This document shows, one piece after another, positions 1 through 5,170 of a DNA stretch of 5,170 bases. Numbering within the stretch: position 1 is the first letter of the stretch; every line of letters starts with the position of its first letter. The stretch is from Sutterella sp. Lineage in GTDB: Bacteria > Pseudomonadota > Gammaproteobacteria > Burkholderiales > Burkholderiaceae_F. Where the stretch lies: assembly GCA_020025915.1 (NCBI GenBank), contig JAHHRH010000081.1, positions 1 to 5,170 of the forward strand, given 5' to 3'. The translations under genes and the position numbers were made by a program. The notes beneath the pieces were generated by a model. It ran no database searches, was not told where the DNA came from, and saw only the letters and a program-made list of their open reading frames with translations.

Positions 1-915
1 ACCTTTTTGATAAGGTGCCGCGTCAAATCCGATCTATCCAGACCTTCCTTAAGCTACACAAGCATACGAAGCACCATGGCGTGACGAACGAAGTGATTAT
101 CTTGACAGTTTTCGATTTCCATCATGCCACGGCGAACCACTTCGTTATAAAGCGCTACCTGCTCTTTGGTAAGCACGCAGTATTCGTCGGTCGAGATTTT
201 AGAGGGCAAATCCGAGATGATGTTGCGATCGGTCTTTAGGCGACGCATCATAAAGGACGCCGTAATTCGCTTGAAGCGGTCTGCTGTTTCGGCATCGTGA
301 TCGCGCTCAATGGGTCGTGCATAGTCCTGACGGAAGCTCGTCGTTGAGCCCAATAACCCAGGGGTTGTTGCTTCCATGATTGACCAAAAGTCCATCAAAC
401 CATTTTCTACCGGCGTCCCAGACATCGCGATAAAGCCTTCAGTTCTCAAGCCTCGAACAAGCTTAAAGGCAGCGGTCTTATGGTTTTTAATGGCCTGTGC
501 TTCGTCAATCACCACCAGTCGTTTGCAAAACCTTCATAGAGCTTCGTAGCGTCCCGTAGGTCGTCAAGAGCACGTCACCAAGCGAGCGATTTGCGCCATA
601 GAAGAACGACACCTTAATTCGCGGTGCAAAGCGAGCAAGTTCACGCTTCCAGTTCGTGAGAAGCGTTGTCGGCACAACCACCAGGACTTGCTTATCTTTG
701 AGTTCGCCAGCGCTACGCAACTTTTCGATCACAGCGATCACTTGGAGTGTTTTACCTAATCCCATGTCGTCCGCAATGATCGAACCCATGCCGGCACGCA
801 AATTACGCATCATCCAATTGAAGCCTCGCGCTTGATAAGGACGCAATTCAGCCTTGAGGTCTGGCGACACGTCAAACGACTTTTCGGAAATGAAACTCGT
901 AGCAATATAGCTGAA
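1..915 (-). pseudogene. SNF2-family DEAD/DEAH-like helicase ATPase, broken and partial
   Basis: SNF2 proteins are ATP-driven DNA translocases. Read on the minus strand, the first piece (505-915) contains LRPYQARGFNWM, then motif I DDMGLGKT (748-771) and motif Ia with VVVPTTLLTNW. The frame then shifts. The second piece (54-515) carries motif II IDEAQ (495-509), motif III MSGTPVEN (402-425) and the FMMRRLK linker typical of the end of the first RecA lobe. Joining the frames gives RLVVIDEAQ, about four residues closer to motif Ib than usual, so a small frameshifting deletion near 510-530 is likely. A TAG at 54-56 stops the second frame; what follows (LKEGLDRSDLTRHL) is open to the window edge but I do not recognise it. 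Upstream, a TGA at 916-918 blocks extension. The GTG at 870 has no ribosome binding site and family-like sequence continues above it, so the N-terminal part is lost. The second helicase lobe is not seen. Pseudogene is the best call. Confidence 0.85.
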
Positions 916-1222
916 TCACAGCGTCTTTTACAGTCTTTTCACTGGATTTCATGTGGCTACGAACGGGTTCTAAGGTCGCTTGGCAACGGCGTTATTAAGT
1001 CGGTCTTTGTAAAATCCAAAACTTTATATATAATTAGGGAGTCTCCTTGGTCGCATAGACAAACCTCGTTATTTAATTAGGACACCTTCGGGATGATCCT
1101 GGGCGGAACGAGTACCTCAGGAGGCATTTCTATTACGCTCTTCACAAGACACTTCCCGTTCCTTTCTCGCGTAAACCTCAGCGCTTGCCAGTATCAATCC
1201 CGCACTTAAACCCTCTGTCACG

Positions 1223-1329
1223 ACTCAAGCGCCTTTGAGTGATAGACGTCGTCTATCTTGACGATTCGTTTATACCGACTAAGGTATATCGATTTAAATA
1301 TACTCATTAAAGTATAGATTGGTCATCTA
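1223..1329. repeat. Cluster of five short perfect inverted repeats
   Basis: Five perfect dyads follow one another within 107 bases. They are ACTCAA-6-TTGAGT (1223-1240), GATAGAC-3-GTCTATC (1241-1257), TATACC-6-GGTATA (1271-1288), TATACT-6-AGTATA (1299-1316) and TAGAT-5-ATCTA (1315-1329). A weaker GACG-5-CGTC follows at 1343-1355. GTATAT/ATATAC (1284-1303) could pair as an alternative between the third and fourth. None is followed by a T-run, so they are not ordinary terminators. They could be a tandem operator, a structured RNA or the remnant of a recombination region. The sequence shows the symmetry only; the function is unknown. Confidence 0.55.
1271..1316. repeat. Two tandem 18-bp palindromes, 28-bp period, with a compensated pair
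   Basis: TATACCGACTAAGGTATA (1271-1288) and TATACTCATTAAAGTATA (1299-1316) agree at 14 of 18 positions. Both have arms of six and a centre of six. Where the sixth base changes from C to T, its partner at position 13 changes from G to A, so symmetry is kept. A 10-bp gap separates them. This is the layout of a pair of operator half-site dyads or of two related hairpins. Only two units exist, so it is not a CRISPR array. Confidence 0.5.
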
Positions 1330-1407
1330 CCTCAAAAGACAGGACGGCGTTCGTCTCCGATTAAAGGCTTCGACTGGATTTGTACACCCTCCGATTTAAA
1401 TATCCTC
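1290..1407. repeat. 16-bp direct repeat bracketing the 3' flank of the DUF234 ATPase gene
   Basis: CGATTTAAATATACTC (1290-1305) and CGATTTAAATATCCTC (1392-1407) match at 15 of 16 bases, 102 bp apart. The right copy contains the stop codon of the DUF234 ATPase gene (TAA, minus strand, 1396-1398); the left copy overlaps the palindrome cluster. No similarity extends beyond the 16 bases. It may be a footprint of recombination or insertion at the gene end, or a chance match helped by the AT-rich core. Confidence 0.4.
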
Positions 1408-2746
1408 TGGCGACAAACCACGAATCGTGATGTCGTACGATTTGAACTTTGAATGCTTCTCCAGAAACGCTACTGCCTTCATGTGTAAGTGGCGATCATC
1501 ATACTTTTGAGGATTTAATTTGACTTCGGCAAACTCAATGATCTTTTTGGAGGTATCAACAGCAACAAGATCGATTTCATTGGATCCTTGCTTATCCCAC
1601 CAACCGTCAACCACCTCCCATTGATGAGCATGACGGTAGGCCTCAATAAACCACCGTTCCAAAGAGCGCCCTAAAAATTGAGGAAAGCGCTCTTTCATAT
1701 AACGAAGTAACCCTGACCAATTCCCTGCCTCGGCCATGGATTTGGGCGCAAGCGGTGCGATTAAGCTCAACCAAAACAACAGATACTGGCCAACGATCCG
1801 GTACTTTGCATTCTTTGTCAAACCACCTTCAAAGATAGGTTGAAGCTTTTCGATAATGCCAAAACGTTCCAAGCGATTAAGATAAGGAGAAAGTTGAGTC
1901 GAGACCTCGACTCTATCAAGGATTTCATTCCATTTTGTCGCACCGTTGGCAATAGAATGAAGAAGCTCGTTATAAACCACAGCTTCAGAACGAAACTCAT
2001 TGGCCAAATATATTTCACCTTCCGCCCTTAACCACATACCGCGCGCTGAACAAATAAAAGCCATCGCAGCCTCCGCAGAAAGCACTCTCCCCTCTGCGAG
2101 AATCTCGATATATTTCGCCACGCCGCCCGTGATGCTATAGACAGCCAACACGTCCATGGCAGTCGCTTGAGGATACTCAGCATAGACAATCGCCTTAACC
2201 ACTTGAGGCGTGAATGCTTTCACAAGCAATTGATAAGAAGGCCGACCATAAAGTGGTTGCTGATAGTCATAAAAAATTGCTTTCGTGCCCCGCTCGGTGC
2301 CACTCATGACCAATAGCATTGGCGTCTGATTTTTATTGAGGTCCCAGACTTTTTGTATCTGACTCCAAATATTCGGATCAATGCGCTCGAACGCCTGACA
2401 CTCGTCAAAGATACAAACGCAGGGCTTCACTTTCGCCAGAGGCATCAAATATTTGAGTAAGCCACCGACAGTCTCAATGGCAGGCGGAACGTCTATGCGA
2501 TAAACCGCGCAGATTTCGGCGAGCCAAGTGGACACCAACGCTTTTTGCGTCACGTGTTGATGGGCGAAAAAATAAAAAACCGACACCTCTTTTTTGCAGT
2601 CCGTCAAAGGCCTTCAGAATCAGTGTCGTTTTACCGACTCGAGGGCGACCCATGACCGTCACCATTTGTGCGACTTGATTCGTTAGCACAACCGTCCAAC
2701 AGTCTTGCAATAGCGCAATTTATTCTTCTCGACCGTAAAAGCGCAT
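1396..2746 (-). pseudogene. PF01637/DUF234-type ATPase with PD-(D/E)XK-like C-terminus, disrupted
   Basis: The intended start is ATG at 2746, which opens MRFYGREE as in this family and has TGAGGA five bases upstream. Codon 9 is TAA (2720-2722). The frame continues through Walker A GRPRVGKT (about residues 33-40) and LILKAFDGLQK. It is then thrown out of frame by one extra A in the A6 tract at 2590-2595; with five A's it would read LQKEVSVFYFFA. The downstream frame (open to 1396) has Walker B CIFDECQ (about 114), MSGTE (about 148), a winged-helix stretch (about 255-305) and a DUF234 end. That end contains GRSLERW, then SNEIDLVAV and FAEVK, which supply E, D and E-x-K of a PD-(D/E)XK fold (about 390-409). 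Repaired length would be about 449 residues, normal for the family. The cellular role of these proteins is poorly known. The long intact C-terminal frame suggests recent inactivation. Confidence 0.85.
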
Positions 2747-2750
2747 GGCA

Positions 2751-2756
2751 TCCTCA
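2751..2756 (-). promoter_or_regulatory. Ribosome binding site deciding the DUF234 ATPase start
   Basis: TGAGGA lies four bases before ATG at 2746 (minus strand). It supports that ATG as the ancestral start, although a TAA follows eight codons later. The TTG at 2710, which opens the frame after the stop, has no comparable site. Confidence 0.6.
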
Positions 2757-2761
2757 AAGTA

Positions 2762-2906
2762 TCAAGATTGATTTTGAACCTTAGCATAGTCCGAAGTACA
2801 TAAACCTCGTTTACGTAAAAATAGCCTTCTCTCCTCATGAAACAAGACCAATCGATCCTGAGCCGTTAAGCGTAAGTCAAATCGCTCAAAATGTGATTGT
2901 AGTCAC
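2762..2906 (-). other. Spacer with a short unassigned open frame
   Basis: This stretch separates mtnN from the DUF234 ATPase gene. A minus-strand frame is open for about 46 codons, from just after a TGA near 2905 to a TGA at 2762-2764. It contains FDLRLTAQDRLVLFHEERR and a basic stretch FLRKRG. It has no ATG start, only an internal TTG without a clear ribosome binding site. The composition looks protein-like and it may be the tail of a lost gene, but I do not recognise it. A 10-bp palindrome TTTACGTAAA lies at 2810-2819. No clear terminator for mtnN was found; the only hairpin near its stop is GTGA-6-TCAC. Confidence 0.25.
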
Positions 2907-3590
2907 TTACGAAGCCAACCAACGCAACGTAATGTCGGAAGACGTTGCCGCGGCTTTCTTCACGAAAGTCATGTAGTCAATATGCACGTCACCACTGGCC
3001 TCGTCAGAAATCACACGAATTGAGACAAAAGGTACCTTGTTGACATAGCAAACGTGCGCGATGCTACCTGCTTCCATTTCAACAGCGATGGCATTGAACT
3101 GATCACGAATCCAATCGCGACGTTCGTGCGTCGCCACGAACTGGTCACCCGTCGCAATCACCCCCAAACGGTGGTTCACGCCAGCGGCGGCACAAACTTG
3201 ATCGAGCTGACCCACGATGGCCTGATCAGCCGGGAGTTCAACCGCATTAATACCTGACAAGAGACCAAAAGGATCCCCAACGGGGCTCGTATCCATATCG
3301 TGCTGGACGCAAGCGGTCGAAATCGCCACGTCACCAATATGAAGTTCACCTGTCAAAGTACCAGCCACACCCGAATTGATAATGGCCTTCACACCGAATT
3401 TGAGAATCATCGTCTGGGCACAAATGGCGGCAAACACTTTGCCAACGCCACTACGCGCCAAAACCACGTCACGACCTTCGAGCTGACCACAAATAAAATC
3501 AACGCCCGAGATCGTTTCTACGGTCGGATTCACCATCTTGTCGCGAAGGATCGCGACTTCAACATCCATTGCACCAATAATGCCAATCAT
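2907..3590 (-). CDS. mtnN: 5'-methylthioadenosine/S-adenosylhomocysteine nucleosidase
   Basis: This cytosolic enzyme splits methylthioadenosine and S-adenosylhomocysteine, releasing adenine plus methylthioribose or S-ribosylhomocysteine. It clears inhibitors of polyamine synthesis and methylation. From the preferred ATG at 3590 the product is 227 residues and begins MIGIIGAMDVEVAILRDKM, matching the family N-terminus; E. coli MtnN is 232 residues. The active-site residues known in E. coli (Glu12, Glu174, Asp197) correspond to Glu11, Glu173 in AVEMEAGSIAHVC and Asp196 in RVISDEASGD. NSGVAG at about 72-77 is the ribose/base-pocket glycine segment. An in-frame ATG at 3614 would add eight residues (MASNKGEV) and overlaps the upstream stop as TAATG. 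I prefer 3590 because AAGGGTGA precedes it and family homology starts there. It follows the phosphoribosyltransferase gene closely and is probably co-transcribed. The gene is intact and ends in TAA. Confidence 0.95.
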   Translation of the reverse strand: MIGIIGAMDVEVAILRDKMVNPTVETISGVDFICGQLEGRDVVLARSGVGKVFAAICAQTMILKFGVKAIINSGVAGTLTGELHIGDVAISTACVQHDMDTSPVGDPFGLLSGINAVELPADQAIVGQLDQVCAAAGVNHRLGVIATGDQFVATHERRDWIRDQFNAIAVEMEAGSIAHVCYVNKVPFVSIRVISDEASGDVHIDYMTFVKKAAATSSDITLRWLAS

Positions 3591-3594
3591 CACT

Positions 3595-3602
3595 TCACCC
3601 TT
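3595..3602 (-). promoter_or_regulatory. Ribosome binding site for mtnN internal start
   Basis: AAGGGTGA lies four bases before ATG at 3590 on the minus strand and favours that start over ATG at 3614. The outer ATG has only GAAGGG about twelve bases upstream, inside the preceding gene. Coupled re-initiation at the outer ATG through TAATG remains possible. Confidence 0.5.
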
Positions 3603-3613
3603 ATTAGAAGCCA

Positions 3614-4165
3614 TTAGAGCGCTTCGCCCTTCTTATTAAAGAGGGGCAAGGGTTCCAAGAAGATAATGTCGTCACGCTTAGCTGCATCGCCTTCAGCCAA
3701 AACTGCCATACGACCACAGATCACACCGCCTGCCTTTTGAACGAGCATTTCAAGGGCTTCCAGAGACTTACCAGTAGAAATCACGTCGTCAACGATCAAG
3801 ATGCGCTTACCCTTCATGAGCTTGGCATCTTCTTCAGTCAAATAAAGCTTTTGCATACCAGCTGTCGTGATGGACTGCACATCCACATCAATGGCATCCC
3901 CCATGTAGAGCTTCATCTTCTTGCGAGCAACGAAATAACATTCGTGACCGGCCTGACGCGCCATTTCGTGCACCAACGGAATACCCTTGGCTTCGGCCGT
4001 AAGGATGTAGTCGTAGGCTGGCGCCTTCTTTAACAATGCTTCGGCGCAGTGAACGGTAAGCTCCTGGTCTCCAAGCAAAATAAAGGCGGCAATATAAAGA
4101 TCGTCAGCAATGGGGAACATCGGTAACTGACGCTTAAGCCCAGCCACTTCGAGGGGGTAAAACAT
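3614..4165 (-). CDS. apt: Adenine phosphoribosyltransferase-like enzyme (type I PRTase)
   Basis: Type I phosphoribosyltransferases join a purine base to PRPP, giving a nucleotide and pyrophosphate. From ATG at 4165 the product is 183 residues. The PRPP-binding signature RILIVDDVISTGKS is at 121-134, with the paired acids followed by the TGKS loop. ILTAEAKGIPLVHEMAR at about 54-70 is the substrate-side loop of adenine-type enzymes. The C-terminus has LAEGDAAKRDDIIFLEPLPL. ATG 4165 is chosen because GGAG precedes it by six bases and the length suits the family. A TTG at 4225 would add 20 unconserved residues and has no ribosome binding site. The gene directly downstream, mtnN, produces adenine, which supports adenine as substrate. 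Xanthine or another purine cannot be excluded from sequence alone, so the symbol is tentative. The gene is intact and ends in TAA overlapping an upstream ATG of mtnN. Confidence 0.85.
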   Translation of the reverse strand: MFYPLEVAGLKRQLPMFPIADDLYIAAFILLGDQELTVHCAEALLKKAPAYDYILTAEAKGIPLVHEMARQAGHECYFVARKKMKLYMGDAIDVDVQSITTAGMQKLYLTEEDAKLMKGKRILIVDDVISTGKSLEALEMLVQKAGGVICGRMAVLAEGDAAKRDDIIFLEPLPLFNKKGEAL

Positions 4166-4171
4166 GAGGCA

Positions 4172-4175
4172 CTCC
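4172..4175 (-). promoter_or_regulatory. Ribosome binding site of the phosphoribosyltransferase gene
   Basis: GGAG stands six bases before ATG at 4165 on the minus strand. It decides that start against the TTG at 4225. Confidence 0.6.
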
Positions 4176-4254
4176 GTATGACGGTTGTGTAGAATAAAAA
4201 ATTCTTTCTGAGGACTTTGAGGCAAAAGACACTAACAAAATCCAAAGCTTCACT

Positions 4255-4260
4255 ATTATA
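4255..4260 (-). promoter_or_regulatory. Candidate -10 box (TATAAT) for the salvage operon
   Basis: A perfect TATAAT reads on the minus strand, about 90 bases before the phosphoribosyltransferase start, leaving an untranslated leader of about 80 bases. At a 17-bp spacer the upstream hexamer is ACGCTA, a poor -35, and it falls inside the 4262-4292 hairpin. The promoter may therefore depend on a regulator, or the box may be chance. Confidence 0.4.
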
Positions 4261-4261
4261 G

Positions 4262-4292
4262 AAAGAGCTTGCGATTTTAGCGTAAGCTCTTT
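4262..4292. repeat. 12-bp-stem hairpin in the divergent promoter region
   Basis: AAAGAGCTTGCG (4262-4273) pairs with CGTAAGCTCTTT (4281-4292) around the loop ATTTTAG. Eleven pairs are perfect and one is a G-T wobble. On the plus strand it ends in four T's, like a modest intrinsic terminator; on the minus strand it is followed by CTATAAT. Its place between divergent genes is odd for a terminator. It could insulate the genes from antisense transcription, act as an operator over the -35 region, or be left from a lost gene. Confidence 0.5.
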
Positions 4293-4293
4293 T

Positions 4294-4350
4294 CAGACAC
4301 TCAACAAAAGTCTGTCATCACAGACACTTTGACACTTCTAATTCACACTT
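4294..4350 (+). promoter_or_regulatory. TTGACA and box clusters upstream of the phosphoesterase
   Basis: A consensus -35, TTGACA, lies at 4329-4334. No good -10 follows at 16-18 bp; TATTTG at 4350-4355 (spacer 15) is the nearest. Three CAGAC boxes surround it upstream: direct at 4294 and 4321, inverted at 4310. The latter two form GTCTGT-4-ACAGAC (4310-4325). ACACTT occurs three times (4324, 4332, 4345). Promoter function is an inference with weak support. Confidence 0.3.
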
Positions 4351-4369
4351 ATTTGCGAGTAATTTCGAT

Positions 4370-5170
4370 ATGACTGGGTTCGACATCATTGGCGACGTCC
4401 ACGGTCATGCCGACGAACTTGAGTTGCTCCTTGACCGCTTAGGTTATGTTGAAGTGAACGGCGTTCGCCAGCATCCAGAAGGTCGACAAGCCGTGTTTTT
4501 AGGCGACTTGATTGACCGCGGCCCTGCCATACGTCGTGTTTTAGAGCGCGTCAAAGGCATGATCGATCATGGATCGGCTATGGCCGTGATAGGAAACCAT
4601 GAGCTCAACGCCCTCCACTACCAAACCCGGGACGAGGCGACGGGCAAATGGCTACGCTCCCATACCGAAGGGCACCTCAAGCAGTTTTCTGCGACGCTCG
4701 AACAATTAACGGATGACCTTGACGATTGGCTCGATTGGATGCGCACGTTACCCGTGTGGCTCAAAGTGACCGACACATCTGGTCAAACGTGCCGCTTTGT
4801 ACATGCTGCGTGGCACGAAACCACGATGGCAAAGCTCTACACACAACCAACTGAAAACGGTGAAGCGCGTTTTAAAGGCCCTTTTGAAGCGCCACGACTC
4901 ACTGAAGCAGGCCTTTTTGATTTTGGACGACGCAAAGATCCAATCACCAAAGAAACCCCTTATGGGTACAAAGTCAAAGAAAAAATCCTCACAGGCCCCT
5001 AGACCAAGCTCCCTGACGAGCATAGCTATGTTGATAAAGAAGGCACGCGACGCACAAGTATCCGCATCAAATGGTGGAAGGAACCTGACGAAAACACGAC
5101 GCTCGCCGACATGCTTGAACTATCCCCACTTTGTGAGACAGTTTTAACAACGGCGGTTTAGACGCCACTA
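4370..5170 (+). pseudogene. Calcineurin-like metallophosphoesterase with two in-frame TAG codons, partial
   Basis: The family hydrolyses phosphoesters using two metal ions. The frame opens at ATG 4370 with FDIIGDVHGHADEL (metal motif GDVHG, residues 8-12). It continues with FLGDLIDRG (II, about 43-51), VIGNHE (III, about 73-78) and FVHAAWH (IV, about 143-149). After residue 210 (ILTGP) there is TAG at 5000-5002, yet the same frame keeps family-like sequence: TKLPDEHSYVDKEG, then IRIKWWKEPDENT. It then meets a second TAG at 5159-5161 followed by TPL at the window edge. All four N-terminal motifs are present, but the C-terminal part of the fold is cut off. The ribosome binding site is poor, GAG ten bases before ATG. 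The gene is divergent from the salvage operon. Pseudogene is most likely; recoded TAG or a truncated active product is less likely. The true end lies outside the window. Confidence 0.8.

Larger units (their letters stand above)
916..1395. other. 480-bp gene-free interval between two pseudogenes
   Basis: No convincing coding frame exists on either strand. The 82-codon plus-strand frame at 832-1080 overlaps the SNF2 remnant antisense and resembles nothing I know. Minus-strand frames at 916-1080 are short and stop-ridden; they may be decayed SNF2 N-terminus, but I cannot show it. The part at 1020-1080 is AT-rich, with the 10-bp palindrome TTATATATAA (1024-1033) and two copies of TAATTAGG (1031-1038, 1074-1081). 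Bases 1081-1222 show nothing I can name. The run of inverted repeats at 1223-1329 is described separately. No tRNA T-arm, rRNA, CRISPR repeat or transposase remnant was seen. Confidence 0.6.

Noticed and set aside
832..1080. 82-codon plus-strand frame
   Set aside because: It starts antisense to the SNF2 fragment, resembles no known protein and has no clear ribosome binding site.
1271..1316. CRISPR array, because of the 28-bp period
   Set aside because: There are only two imperfect units with a 10-bp gap, no spacers and no cas genes.
1362..1395. tRNA-like T-arm (ggcttcgactgg)
   Set aside because: The arm does not pair and no acceptor, anticodon arm or CCA end can be drawn around it.
2590..2595. 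Programmed ribosomal frameshift at the A6 tract
   Set aside because: The shift needed is +1 and the tract is not a usual -1 slippery heptamer in the reading frame. A6 is also short for efficient transcriptional slippage, and a TAA lies upstream in the same gene.
1..2746. A SNF2 plus nuclease-ATPase antiviral defence system
   Set aside because: Both genes are broken, about 500 bp apart, and no methylase, PLD or other defence partner is present. The proximity alone does not make a system.
3054..4033. Plus-strand frames antisense to mtnN and the phosphoribosyltransferase
   Set aside because: They are shadows of well-supported minus-strand genes.
4166..4225. N-terminal extension of the phosphoribosyltransferase to a TTG at 4225
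   Set aside because: It has no ribosome binding site, the residues are unlike the family, and ATG at 4165 has GGAG six bases upstream.
4191..4225. Second promoter with TATTCT (4191-4196) and TTGCCT (4220-4225) for the salvage operon
   Set aside because: The spacer would be 23 bp, too long for a sigma-70 promoter.

Overview
The window holds five protein genes: four read from the minus strand and one from the plus strand. Only two adjacent genes are intact, and together they make a compact adenine-salvage module. mtnN (minus, 2907-3590) is 5'-methylthioadenosine/S-adenosylhomocysteine nucleosidase. The gene directly upstream (minus, 3614-4165) is a type I phosphoribosyltransferase of the adenine phosphoribosyltransferase kind. 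The nucleosidase releases adenine and the transferase would return it to AMP using PRPP. The transferase stop and an upstream in-frame ATG of mtnN overlap as TAATG, and both genes have recognisable ribosome binding sites at their preferred starts.

The other three genes are all damaged. At the left edge (1-915, minus) lies a piece of a SNF2-family helicase ATPase with a frameshift near 510-530, an in-frame TAG at 54-56 and no recognisable N-terminal region. In the middle (1396-2746, minus) lies a PF01637/DUF234-type ATPase with a C-terminal PD-(D/E)XK-like nuclease fold. It is broken by a TAA at codon 9 and by a one-base shift at an A6 tract, while its last 403 codons remain open. At the right edge (4370 to the window end, plus) lies a calcineurin-like metallophosphoesterase, interrupted by TAG at 5000-5002 and again at 5159-5161.

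Two non-coding stretches deserve attention. Bases 916-1395 have no gene but contain a dense run of short perfect inverted repeats (1223-1329). Two of these are tandem 18-bp palindromes with a compensated base-pair change, and a 16-bp near-exact direct repeat links this region to the stop codon of the DUF234 ATPase gene. The divergent region 4166-4369 holds a perfect TATAAT for the salvage operon, a 12-bp-stem hairpin immediately upstream of it, and clusters of CAGAC and ACACTT boxes before a TTGACA.

The organism is bacterial. The metallophosphoesterase and SNF2 types and the moderate GC content suggest a proteobacterium, but I cannot place it further. Decay of accessory genes beside an intact housekeeping pair fits a host-associated or otherwise shrinking genome. 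I see no complete new system here. The best candidates for unexplained biology are the inverted-repeat cluster and, less likely, recoding of the in-frame TAG codons.
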